A stretch of 64,000 nt of DNA, from the NCBI GenBank assembly GCA_026315105.1, contig CM048748.1, positions 475,381,150-475,445,149 of the forward strand, written 5' to 3'. A model generated the notes under the pieces. It was given only the letters and a program-made list of their open reading frames with translations. It did not search any database and was not told the DNA's origin. Shown one piece after another: positions 31,900 to 42,450 of this stretch. Made by a program: the position numbers and the translations under genes. This DNA is from Locusta migratoria (taxonomy: Eukaryota > Arthropoda > Insecta > Orthoptera > Acrididae). Numbering within the stretch: the stretch's first letter is position 1; each line of letters opens with the position of its first letter.

Positions 31900-34800
31900 T
31901 ATTTATTATCATTATTTATTCCTCTATCACCTGTTGTGGAGCATGGGGCTGCAACACCGGATCGCCCTCTTGTTCTGCCTTGTGCCAGTAGTTCCACTTC
32001 CTTCCATTGTTGCCCTTCTGCTTCAGCTGATCGCCCTCTTGTTCTGCCTTGTGCCAGTAGTTCCACTTCCTTCCATTGTTGCCCTTCTGCTTCAGCTGAT
32101 CGCCCTCTTGTTCTGCCTTGTGCCAGTAGTTCCACTTCCTTCCATTGTTGCCCTTCTGCTTCAGCTGATCGCCCTCTTGTTCTGCCTTGTGCCAGTAGTT
32201 CCACTGCCTTCCATTGTTGCCCTTCTGCTTCAGCTGATCGCCCTCTTGTTCTGCCTTGTGCCAGTAGTTCCACTTCCTTCCATTGTTGCCCTTCTGCTTC
32301 AGCTGATCGCCCTCTTGTTCTGCCTTGTGCCAGTAGTTCCACTTCCTTCCATTGTTGCCCTTCTGCTTCAGCTGATCGCCCTCTTGTTCTGCCTTGTGCC
32401 AGTATTTCCACTTCCTTCCATTGTTGCCCTTCTGCTTCAGCTGATCGCCCTCTTGTTCTGCCTTGTGCCAGTATTTCCACTTCCTTCCATTGTTGCCCTT
32501 CTGCTTCAGCTGATCGCCCTCTTGTTCTGCCTTGTGCCAGTATTTCCACTTCCTTCCATTGTTGCCCTTCTGCTTCAGCTGATCGCCCTCTTGTTCTGCC
32601 TTGTGCCAGTAGTTCCACTTCCTTCCATTGTTGCCCTTCTGCTTCAGCTGATCGCCCTCTTGTTCTGCCTTGTGCCAGTAGTTCCACTTCCTTCCATTGT
32701 TGCCCTTCTGCTTCAGCTGATCGCCCTCTTGTTCTGCCTTGTGCCAGTAGTTCCACTTCCTTCCATTGTTGCCCTTCTGCTTCAGCTGATCGCCCTCTTG
32801 TTCTGCCTTGTGCCAGTATTTCCACTTCCTTCCATTGTTGCCCTTCTGCTTCAGCTGATCGCCCTCTTGTTCTGCCTTGTGCCAGTATTTCCACTTCCTT
32901 CCATTGTTGCCCTTCTGCTTCAGCTGATCGCCCTCTTGTTCTGCCTTGTGCCAGTATTTCCACTTCCTTCCATTGTTGCCCTTCTGCTTCAGCTGATCGC
33001 CCTCTTGTTCTGCCTTGTGCCAGTATTTCCACTTCCTTCCATTGTTGCCCTTCTGCTTCAGCTGATCGCCCTCTTGTTCTGCCTTGTGCCAGTATTTCCA
33101 CTTCCTTCCATTGTCGCCCTTCTGCTTCAGCTGATCGCCCTCTTGTTCTGCCTTGTGCCAGTATTTCCACTTCCTTCCATTGTTGCCCTTCTGCTTCAGC
33201 TGATCGCCCTCTTGTTCTGCCTTGTGCCAGTATTTCCACTTCCTTCCATTGTTGCCCTTCTGCTTCAGCTGATCGCCCTCTTGTTCTGCCTTGTGCCAGT
33301 AGTTCCACTTCCTTCCATTGTTGCCCTTCTGCTTCAGCTGATCGCCCTCTTGTTCTGCCTTGTGCCAGTAGTTCCACTTCCTTCCATTGTTGCCCTTCTG
33401 CTTCAGCTGATCGCCCTCTTGTTCTGCCTTGTGCCAGTAGTTCCACTTCCTTCCATTGTTGCCCTTCTGCTTCAGCTGATCGCCCTCTTGTTCTGCCTTG
33501 TGCCAGTATTTCCACTTCCTTCCATTGTTGCCCTTCTGCTTCAGCTGATCGCCCTCTTGTTCTGCCTTGTGCCAGTATTTCCACTTCCTTCCATTGTTGC
33601 CCTTCTGCTTCAGCTGATCGCCCTCTTGTTCTGCCTTGTGCCAGTATTTCCACTTCCTTCCATTGTTGCCCTTCTGCTTCAGCTGATCGCCCTCTTGTTC
33701 TGCCTTGTGCCAGTAGTTCCACTTCCTTCCATTGTTGCCCTTCTGCTTCAGCTGATCGCCCTCTTGTTCTGCCTTGTGCCAGTAGTTCCACTTCCTTCCA
33801 TTGTTGCCCTTCTGCTTCAGCTGATCGCCCTCTTGTTCTGCCTTGTGCCAGTAGTTCCACTTCCTTCCATTGTTGCCCTTCTGCTTCAGCTGATCGCCCT
33901 CTTGTTCTGCCTTGTGCCAGTATTTCCACTTCCTTCCATTGTTGCCCTTCTGCTTCAGCTGATCGCCCTCTTGTTCTGCCTTGTGCCAGTATTTCCACTT
34001 CCTTCCATTGTTGCCCTTCTGCTTCAGCTGATCGCCCTCTTGTTCTGCCTTGTGCCAGTATTTCCACTTCCTTCCATTGTTGCCCTTCTGCTTCAGCTGA
34101 TCGCCCTCTTGTTCTGCCTTGTGCCAGTATTTCCACTTCCTTCCATTGTTGCCCTTCTGCTTCAGCTGATCGCCCTCTTGTTCTGCCTTGTGCCAGTAGT
34201 TCCACTTCCTTCCATTGTTGCCCTTCTGCTTCAGCTGATCGCCCTCTTGTTCTGCCTTGTGCCAGTAGTTCCACTTCCTTCCATTGTTGCCCTTCTGCTT
34301 CAGCTGATCGCCCTCTTGTTCTGCCTTGTGCCAGTAGTTCCACTTCCTTCCATTGTTGCCCTTCTGCTTCAGCTGATCGCCCTCTTGTTCTGCCTTGTGC
34401 CAGTATTTCCACTTCCTTCCATTGTTGCCCTTCTGCTTCAGCTGATCGCCCTCTTGTTCTGCCTTGTGCCAGTATTTCCACTTCCTTCCATTGTTGCCCT
34501 TCTGCTTCAGCTGATCGCCCTCTTGTTCTGCCTTGTGCCAGTATTTCCACTTCCTTCCATTGTTGCCCTTCTGCTTCAGCTGATCGCCCTCTTGTTCTGC
34601 CTTGTGCCAGTATTTCCACTTCCTTCCATTGTTGCCCTTCTGCTTCAGCTGATCGCCCTCTTGTTCTGCCTTGTGCCAGTATTTCCACTTCCTTCCATTG
34701 TCGCCCTTCTGCTTCAGCTGATCGCCCTCTTGTTCTGCCTTGTGCCAGTATTTCCACTTCCTTCCATTGTTGCCCTTCTGCTTCAGCTGATCGCCCTCTT

Positions 34801-37800
34801 GTTCTGCCTTGTGCCAGTATTTCCACTTCCTTCCATTGTTGCCCTTCTGCTTCAGCTGATCGCCCTCTTGTTCTGCCTTGTGCCAGTAGTTCCACTTCCT
34901 TCCATTGTTGCCCTTCTGCTTCAGCTGATCGCCCTCTTGTTCTGCCTTGTGCCAGTAGTTCCACTTCCTTCCATTGTTGCCCTTCTGCTTCAGCTGATCG
35001 CCCTCTTGTTCTGCCTTGTGCCAGTAGTTCCACTTCCTTCCATTGTTGCCCTTCTGCTTCAGCTGATCGCCCTCTTGTTCTGCCTTGTGCCAGTATTTCC
35101 ACTTCCTTCCATTGTTGCCCTTCTGCTTCAGCTGATCGCCCTCTTGTTCTGCCTTGTGCCAGTATTTCCACTTCCTTCCATTGTTGCCCTTCTGCTTCAG
35201 CTGATCGCCCTCTTGTTCTGCCTTGTGCCAGTATTTCCACTTCCTTCCATTGTTGCCCTTCTGCTTCAGCTGATCGCCCTCTTGTTCTGCCTTGTGCCAG
35301 TAGTTCCACTTCCTTCCATTGTTGCCCTTCTGCTTCAGCTGATCGCCCTCTTGTTCTGCCTTGTGCCAGTAGTTCCACTTCCTTCCATTGTTGCCCTTCT
35401 GCTTCAGCTGATCGCCCTCTTGTTCTGCCTTGTGCCAGTAGTTCCACTTCCTTCCATTGTTGCCCTTCTGCTTCAGCTGATCGCCCTCTTGTTCTGCCTT
35501 GTGCCAGTATTTCCACTTCCTTCCATTGTTGCCCTTCTGCTTCAGCTGATCGCCCTCTTGTTCTGCCTTGTGCCAGTAGTTCCACTTCCTTCCATTGTTG
35601 CCCTTCTGCTTCAGCTGATCGCCCTCTTGTTCTGCCTTGTGCCAGTATTTCCACTTCCTTCCATTGTTGCCCTTCTGCTTCAGCTGATTGCCCTCTTGTT
35701 CTGCCTTGTGCCAGTAGTTCCACTTCCTTCCATTGTTGCCCTTCTGCTTCAGCTGATCGCCCTCTTGTTCTGCCTTGTGCCAGTATTTCCACTTCCTTCC
35801 ATTGTTGCCCTTCTGCTTCAGCTGATCGCCCTCTTGTTCTGCCTTGTGCCAGTATTTCCACTTCCTTCCATTGTTGCCCTTCTGCTTCAGCTGATCGCCC
35901 TCTTGTTCTGCCTTGTGCCAGTATTTCCACTTCCTTCCATTGTTGCCCTTCTGCTTCAGCTGATCGCCCTCTTGTTCTGCCTTGTGCCAGTAGTTCCACT
36001 TCCTTCCATTGTTGCCCTTCTGCTTCAGCTGATCGCCCTCTTGTTCTGCCTTGTGCCAGTAGTTCCACTTCCTTCCATTGTTGCCCTTCTGCTTCAGCTG
36101 ATCGCCCTCTTGTTCTGCCTTGTGCCAGTAGTTCCACTTCCTTCCATTGTTGCCCTTCTGCTTCAGCTGATCGCCCTCTTGTTCTGCCTTGTGCCAGTAT
36201 TTCCACTTCCTTCCATTGTTGCCCTTCTGCTTCAGCTGATCGCCCTCTTGTTCTGCCTTGTGCCAGTAGTTCCACTTCCTTCCATTGTTGCCCTTCTGCT
36301 TCAGCTGATCGCCCTCTTGTTCTGCCTTGTGCCAGTATTTCCACTTCCTTCCATTGTTGCCCTTCTGCTTCAGCTGATCGCCCTCTTGTTCTGCCTTGTG
36401 CCAGTATTTCCACTTCCTTCCATTGTTGCCCTTCTGCTTCAGCTGATCGCCCTCTTGTTCTGCCTTGTGCCAGTATTTCCACTTCCTTCCATTGTTGCCC
36501 TTCTGCTTCAGCTGATCGCCCTCTTGTTCTGCCTTGTGCCAGTATTTCCACTTCCTTCCATTGTCGCCCTTCTGCTTCAGCTGATCGCCCTCTTGTTCTG
36601 CCTTGTGCCAGTATTTCCACTTCCTTCCATTGTTGCCCTTCTGCTTCAGCTGATCGCCCTCTTGTTCTGCCTTGTGCCAGTATTTCCACTTCCTTCCATT
36701 GTTGCCCTTCTGCTTCAGCTGATCGCCCTCTTGTTCTGCCTTGTGCCAGTAGTTCCACTTCCTTCCATTGTTGCCCTTCTGCTTCAGCTGATCGCCCTCT
36801 TGTTCTGCCTTGTGCCAGTAGTTCCACTTCCTTCCATTGTTGCCCTTCTGCTTCAGCTGATCGCCCTCTTGTTCTGCCTTGTGCCAGTATTTCCACTTCC
36901 TTCCATTGTTGCCCTTCTGCTTCAGCTGATCGCCCTCTTGTTCTGCCTTGTGCCAGTATTTCCACTTCCTTCCATTGTTGCCCTTCTGCTTCAGCTGATC
37001 GCCCTCTTGTTCTGCCTTGTGCCAGTATTTCCACTTCCTTCCATTGTTGCCCTTCTGCTTCAGCTGATCGCCCTCTTGTTCTGCCTTGTGCCAGTATTTC
37101 CACTTCCTTCCATTGTTGCCCTTCTGCTTCAGCTGATCGCCCTCTTGTTCTGCCTTGTGCCAGTATTTCCACTTCCTTCCATTGTTGCCCTTCTGCTTCA
37201 GCTGATCGCCCTCTTGTTCTGCCTTGTGCCAGTATTTCCACTTCCTTCCATTGTTGCCCTTCTGCTTCAGCTGATCGCCCTCTTGTTCTGCCTTGTGCCA
37301 GTATTTCCACTTCCTTCCATTGTTGCCCTTCTGCTTCAGCTGATCGCCCTCTTGTTCTGCCTTGTGCCAGTATTTCCACTTCCTTCCATTGTCGCCCTTC
37401 TGCTTCAGCTGATCGCCCTCTTGTTCTGCCTTGTGCCAGTATTTCCACTTCCTTCCATTGTTGCCCTTCTGCTTCAGCTGATCGCCCTCTTGTTCTGCCT
37501 TGTGCCAGTATTTCCACTTCCTTCCATTGTTGCCCTTCTGCTTCAGCTGATCGCCCTCTTGTTCTGCCTTGTGCCAGTAGTTCCACTTCCTTCCATTGTT
37601 GCCCTTCTGCTTCAGCTGATCGCCCTCTTGTTCTGCCTTGTGCCAGTAGTTCCACTTCCTTCCATTGTTGCCCTTCTGCTTCAGCTGATCGCCCTCTTGT
37701 TCTGCCTTGTGCCAGTAGTTCCACTTCCTTCCATTGTTGCCCTTCTGCTTCAGCTGATCGCCCTCTTGTTCTGCCTTGTGCCAGTATTTCCACTTCCTTC

Positions 37801-40513
37801 CATTGTTGCCCTTCTGCTTCAGCTGATCGCCCTCTTGTTCTGCCTTGTGCCAGTATTTCCACTTCCTTCCATTGTTGCCCTTCTGCTTCAGCTGATCGCC
37901 CTCTTGTTCTGCCTTGTGCCAGTATTTCCACTTCCTTCCATTGTTGCCCTTCTGCTTCAGCTGATCGCCCTCTTGTTCTGCCTTGTGCCAGTAGTTCCAC
38001 TTCCTTCCATTGTTGCCCTTCTGCTTCAGCTGATCGCCCTCTTGTTCTGCCTTGTGCCAGTAGTTCCACTTCCTTCCATTGTTGCCCTTCTGCTTCAGCT
38101 GATCGCCCTCTTGTTCTGCCTTGTGCCAGTAGTTCCACTTCCTTCCATTGTTGCCCTTCTGCTTCAGCTGATCGCCCTCTTGTTCTGCCTTGTGCCAGTA
38201 TTTCCACTTCCTTCCATTGTTGCCCTTCTGCTTCAGCTGATCGCCCTCTTGTTCTGCCTTGTGCCAGTATTTCCACTTCCTTCCATTGTTGCCCTTCTGC
38301 TTCAGCTGATCGCCCTCTTGTTCTGCCTTGTGCCAGTATTTCCACTTCCTTCCATTGTTGCCCTTCTGCTTCAGCTGATCGCCCTCTTGTTCTGCCTTGT
38401 GCCAGTATTTCCACTTCCTTCCATTGTTGCCCTTCTGCTTCAGCTGATCGCCCTCTTGTTCTGCCTTGTGCCAGTATTTCCACTTCCTTCCATTGTTGCC
38501 CTTCTGCTTCAGCTGATCGCCCTCTTGTTCTGCCTTGTGCCAGTATTTCCACTTCCTTCCATTGTCGCCCTTCTGCTTCAGCTGATCGCCCTCTTGTTCT
38601 GCCTTGTGCCAGTAGTTCCACTTCCTTCCATTGTTGCCCTTCTGCTTCAGCTGATCGCCCTCTTGTTCTGCCTTGTGCCAGTAGTTCCACTTCCTTCCAT
38701 TGTTGCCCTTCTGCTTCAGCTGATCGCCCTCTTGTTCTGCCTTGTGCCAGTAGTTCCACTTCCTTCCATTGTTGCCCTTCTGCTTCAGCTGATCGCCCTC
38801 TTGTTCTGCCTTGTGCCAGTATTTCCACTTCCTTCCATTGTTGCCCTTCTGCTTCAGCTGATCGCCCTCTTGTTCTGCCTTGTGCCAGTATTTCCACTTC
38901 CTTCCATTGTTGCCCTTCTGCTTCAGCTGATCGCCCTCTTGTTCTGCCTTGTGCCAGTATTTCCACTTCCTTCCATTGTTGCCCTTCTGCTTCAGCTGAT
39001 CGCCCTCTTGTTCTGCCTTGTGCCAGTATTTCCACTTCCTTCCATTGTTGCCCTTCTGCTTCAGCTGATCGCCCTCTTGTTCTGCCTTGTGCCAGTATTT
39101 CCACTTCCTTCCATTGTTGCCCTTCTGCTTCAGCTGATCGCCCTCTTGTTCTGCCTTGTGCCAGTATTTCCACTTCCTTCCATTGTTGCCCTTCTGCTTC
39201 AGCTGATCGCCCTCTTGTTCTGCCTTGTGCCAGTATTTCCACTTCCTTCCATTGTTGCCCTTCTGCTTCAGCTGATCGCCCTCTTGTTCTGCCTTGTGCC
39301 AGTATTTCCACTTCCTTCCATTGTTGCCCTTCTGCTTCAGCTGATCGCCCTCTTGTTCTGCCTTGTGCCAGTATTTCCACTTCCTTCCATTGTTGCCCTT
39401 CTGCTTCAGCTGATCGCCCTCTTGTTCTGCCTTGTGCCAGTATTTCCACTTCCTTCCATTGTTGCCCTTCTGCTTCAGCTGATCGCCCTCTTGTTCTGCC
39501 TTGTGCCAGTATTTCCACTTCCTTCCATTGTTGCCCTTCTGCTTCAGCTGATCGCCCTCTTGTTCTGCCTTGTGCCAGTATTTCCACTTCCTTCCATTGT
39601 TGCCCTTCTGCTTCAGCTGATCGCCCTCTTGTTCTGCCTTGTGCCAGTATTTCCACTTCCTTCCATTGTTGCCCTTCTGCTTCAGCTGATCGCCCTCTTG
39701 TTCTGCCTTGTGCCAGTATTTCCACTTCCTTCCATTGTTGCCCTTCTGCTTCAGCTGATCGCCCTCTTGTTCTGCCTTGTGCTAGTATTTCCACTTCCTT
39801 CCATTGTTGCCCTTCTGCTTCAGCTGATCGCCCTCTTGTTCTGCCTTGTGCCAGTATTTCCACTTCCTTCCATTGTTGCCCTTCTGCTTCAGCTGATCGC
39901 CCTCTTGTTCTGCCTTGTGCCAGTAGTTCCACTTCCTTCCATTGTTGCCCTTCTGCTTCAGCTGATCGCCCTCTTGTTCTGCCTTGTGCCAGTAGTTCCA
40001 CTTCCTTCCATTGTTGCCCTTCTGCTTCAGCTGATCGCCCTCTTGTTCTGCCTTGTGCCAGTAGTTCCACTTCCTTCCATTGTTGCCCTTCTGCTTCAGC
40101 TGATCGCCCTCTTGTTCTGCCTTGTGCCAGTAGTTCCACTTCCTTCCATTGTTGCCCTTCTGCTTCAGCTGATCGCCCTCTTGTTCTGCCTTGTGCCAGT
40201 ATTTCCACTTCCTTCCATTGTTGCCCTTCTGCTTCAGCTGATCGCCCTCTTGTTCTGCCTTGTGCCAGTATTTCCACTTCCTTCCATTGTTGCCCTCCTG
40301 CTTCAGCTGATCGCCCTCTTGTTCTGCCTTGTGCCAGTATTTCCACTTCCTTCCATTGTCGCCCTTCTGCTTCAGCTGATCGCCCTCTTGTTCTGCCTTG
40401 TGCCAGTATTTCCACTTCCTTCCATTGTTGCCCTTCTGCTTCAGCTGATCGTCTCCACGCGCCTTTGGGTCTGCCTCGTCTTCGTCGCCCTTGCGGACTC
40501 GAGTGAAGCGCTT
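31900..40513 (-). pseudogene. LINE ORF2 C-terminal frame running through the whole array
   Basis: Reading minus from the SINE junction: 'EALHSSPQGRRRRGRPKGAW' then 'RR', 123 array units of 23 codons, and the native end 'GVAAPCSTTGDRGINNDNK' with stop at 31899-31901. The frame has no stop across about 2,860 codons because the unit length is a multiple of three and its consensus lacks stops in this frame. No ATG lies in frame; the apparent start at 40415 is a GTG inside a unit. Upstream the frame is cut by the SINE at 40514-40714 and by older stops, so this is a coding relic, not evidence for a giant protein. Confidence 0.8.
31960..40451 (-). repeat. Minisatellite: 123 tandem copies of a 69-bp LINE-derived unit
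   Basis: The unit starts (plus) 'gatcgccctcttgttctgcc'. From the first unit start (31960) to the start of the terminal partial unit (40447) is 8,487 bp, exactly 123 x 69, so no unit has a net indel. In the LINE frame each unit encodes 23 residues, read as 'AEAEGQQWKEVE(I/L)LAQG' plus 'RTRGRS'. Main variation is one site (unit position 32, G or T), giving Leu or Ile in the LINE frame. Rarer changes are at position 52 (T to C, Gln to Arg), position 40 (unit 4), position 4 (unit 55), position 27 (39783) and position 57 (40296). No spacer and no inserted element interrupts it. Confidence 0.98.
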
Positions 40514-40714
40514 CAAAATGTTCAAATGTCTGTAAATCTATCGGACCAAACTGCGTGGTCAGCAGTCCGTAGCTTACAAACTACTTAAACCTAAGTAAAC
40601 TAACCTAGGGAAAAACACACACACCCATGCCCTAGGGAGGACTCGAACCTCCATGCGAGCAACCGCGCGCTCCGCAGCGAGACGCTTTAGACCTCTAGGC
40701 GACTCCACCGCGGC
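40514..40714 (-). mobile_element. SINE family A, copy 2, next to the array
   Basis: Flanked by a perfect 10-bp TSD 'gaagcgcttc' (40504-40513 and 40715-40724). Head, B box ('gaggttcgagtcc' on minus) and tail ('acatttgaacatttt') as in copy 1. It splits the LINE C-terminal codons 'RLRRHDEHCAKEAL' from 'EALHSSPQG', 53 bp before the array begins. Its tail supplies the ATG of a spurious 247-codon frame (39782-40525). Confidence 0.93.
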
Positions 40715-40724
40715 GAAGCGCTTC

Positions 40725-41192
40725 CTTAGCACAATGTTCATCATGTCTCCTGAGTCTATGTTATAACCATCTCACTTCCTGCTTATTTGCAGCTCAATTG
40801 GCTACTGGCTTGTTCTTTTCCAAATAGTTTCGTTAGAGATCTACCGTGTCCCCAGGTGTTCCCAGGATGTTCCTCAGACATTTGTTGTTGAATGTTTGCA
40901 GTTTATGTATTAGCTGCTTCGTCACTCTCCATGTTTCACATACATATAGACGCACGGATTTTGTATGATTTTTATATATCCGTAATGTGATCCTCAGAGT
41001 TATTTCCTTTGATCTCCACATAGGGCGTTGAGTTGTGAAAGCGCCTTTGGCTATGTCGATGCACCTGTTAATGTCCTCTGTTGCACCTCCATGTGGTGTA
41101 ATCGTGCTTCCAAGTAGCAAAACGCATCCTCCCTTTCGATTATTTGTCTCCCAAGCTTAAGCTCTGCGGTGGTGTTATCAAGTGCCCGCATG
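40725..41192 (-). pseudogene. RTE-type LINE, post-RT region
   Basis: Frame 40833-41120 reads 'LLGSTITPHGGATEDINRCI', 'GAFTTQRPMWRSKEITL', 'RLYVCETWRVTKQLIHKLQ' and 'FNNKCLRNILG', the standard segment following the RT in RTE-type LINEs (normally 'LYGCETW'). After a shift and stops near 40800-40850 the sequence resumes as 'RLRRHDEHCAKEAL' immediately before the SINE. Confidence 0.88.
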
Positions 41193-41392
41193 TTCAAATG
41201 TTTGTAAACCTATGGGACTCAAGTGCTGGGACATTAGTTCGTAGCTTACAAATCACTTAAACTACGGTAAACTAAGCTAACGACAACATAAACACCCATG
41301 CCCGAGGGGGGGGGGGGACTCGAATCCCGAGGGCGAACGGCTGCGCGCACCGCAGCATGGCGCCACAGTGCACACGGCTAATCCGTCGCGGC
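41193..41392 (-). mobile_element. SINE family A, copy 3
   Basis: Flanked by a perfect 10-bp TSD 'tgcccgcatg' (41183-41192 and 41393-41402). Carries a G10-type run at about 41307-41317 between body and tRNA-like head. It is more diverged from copy 1 than copy 2 is. It splits the LINE between 'KEVGLKINAQKS' and 'LGSTITPHGG'. Confidence 0.9.
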
Positions 41393-41745
41393 TGCCCGCA
41401 TGACTTTTGAGCATTAATTTTCAAACCGACTTCCTTCGGTGCAGATTTGAGATCTTCCAGTTTTTCCTTCATGTCCTTGAGGCTGTGGGATGGAATGCAA
41501 GGTCATCTGCAAAATCTAGGACTTCTAGTTGTGCTCTTTTTCTCCGTTTTATTCCTCTCACTTCGTCCATCGACTGCGCCATTACAAGGTTCAGTACCAC
41601 GTTAAATAGTATGGGCGAGAGAATGCAGCTTTGCTTAACTCCTGTTTTCACTGCTATTGAATCTGAAATCAGACTTTGATGTTGAACCTGGCACGTGTAG
41701 CTTTCATACATGCATTTGAGAAGAGCAATTTTTTTGTTGGGAATT
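41393..41745 (-). pseudogene. RTE-type LINE, RT motif B-C region
   Basis: Frame 41469-41711: 'MYESYTCQVQHQSLISDSIA', 'VKTGVKQSCILSPILFNVVL' (motif B, usual 'GVRQGC' altered) and 'LEVLDFADDLAFH' (motif C with both aspartates). It continues into 'KEKLEDLKSAPKEVGLKINA' (41400-41472). The domain lacks its N-terminal half in this piece because of the SINE at 41746. Confidence 0.88.
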
Positions 41746-41950
41746 GAAAATCAAAAAGTTCGTAAATCTGTCGAACTCAACGGCGTGGTCATCAGTCCGT
41801 AGCTTACAAACTACTTAAACTTAGGTAAACTAAACTAAGGACAACACACACCCATGCCCAAGGGGGTGACTCGAACCTCCGACGGCGATCGGCCGTGCGC
41901 ACCGCAGCACGGCGCGGCGCCCTAGCATGCGCGGCTAACCCGCTGCGGCT
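41746..41950 (-). mobile_element. SINE family A, copy 4
   Basis: Flanked by a perfect 10-bp TSD 'gttgggaatt' (41736-41745 and 41951-41960). The head is GC-rich with duplications ('cgcggcgcc'); B box 'ggaggttcgagtc' on minus. All three SINEs inside this LINE lie in the same orientation as the LINE. Confidence 0.9.
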
Positions 41951-42365
41951 GTTGGGAATTCCAAAACTTTGCAGGAAGCACCATATTTTTGTTCCAATTA
42001 TACTGGCGAAGGCCTTCTCAATGTAAACAGCATGTAAAGTGGTGACTGGTATTCATATGAACGTTCAGCTCTTATTCTCAAGGTGTTTATCTGGTCAATC
42101 GAGCGACCTTCCCTGAATCCTGCTTTTTCTCTTCTTATTTTGTTGTCTACATGTGCTTTTATCCTATGTATGCAGTTCGCCGGCAGTTAGGAGCCTTTGT
42201 AAGTTCCCACAACTGAGACGCACCATATGGCAAAAGAAAGCTATGTATCCTAAAGTAATTAACACTGGACCACAATGCACTGATTGGATTATTTCTGTTG
42301 GTATGTGATCATATCTAAGGTTTGTTTGATGGTGTTCAGATATGGCGGTTTTGGGTAGCAGCACA
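41951..42365 (-). pseudogene. RTE-type LINE, RT N-terminal part
   Basis: Minus translation gives 'YDHIPTEIIQ' (42280-42310), then 'HVDNKIRREKAGFREGRSID' with 'QINTLR' (around 42050-42150) and a broken motif A region 'IEKAFASIIGTKIW', with stops and shifts between. This is the fingers/palm start of the RT. Upstream sequence stops matching at about 42365, so the LINE is 5' truncated there, next to a SINE-like piece. Confidence 0.75.
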
Positions 42366-42450
42366 TCAAGTTATACATAAGGAGAGGCAGTGAATAAAAA
42401 ATTGTGATGTAGCCCGGTTTCGATCACAGGACCTCCTATGTACTAGGTAG
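42366..42450 (-). mobile_element. SINE family C fragment
   Basis: The plus strand reads 'cataaggagaggcagtgaat' then 'ttgtgatgtagcccgg' and 'gacctcctatgtactagg', which matches the pair of SINE-like copies at 48010-48812 (tail 'attcactgcctctccttat' on minus; B-box-like 'gatcgaaacc'). The tRNA-like head is cut off near 42450. Confidence 0.6.

Larger units (their letters stand above)
31880..42365 (-). mobile_element. RTE-type LINE, dead, with a 69-bp array expanded inside its ORF2 3' end
   Basis: Minus-strand LINE, 5' truncated near 42365. In order: RT N-terminal part (about 42170-41965), SINE, RT motif C region (41469-41711), SINE, post-RT region (40833-41120), SINE, then the conserved C-terminal end of ORF2. 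There the 23-codon segment following 'RGRPKGAWRR' has been multiplied to 123 copies. After the array the native terminus 'GVAAPCSTTGDRGINNDNK' and stop follow (31903-31960), then an AT-rich 3' end. Assignment is firm: both array flanks are standard C-terminal sequence of this LINE type, and the array unit is the sequence that should lie between them. Confidence 0.88.

Noticed and set aside
31960..40451. CRISPR-like array
   Set aside because: Units are directly contiguous with no spacers, and the DNA is eukaryotic transposon sequence.
39782..40525. 247-codon minus ORF starting 'MNILKRFTRVRKGDEDEADP', which at first looked like a charged coiled-coil gene
   Set aside because: It is the LINE C-terminal coding sequence ('SPQGRRRRGRPKG') read one frame off, and its ATG comes from the SINE tail at 40514. 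It ends at a chance TAG inside the array.
31934..40588. Two plus-strand ORFs of 2,884 and 2,856 codons encoding hydrophobic or Cys/Ser-rich repeats
   Set aside because: They are antisense frames through the 69-bp array; the unit has 23 codons and no stop in these frames. Their non-repeat ends run into LINE and SINE sequence, with no promoter or domain support.
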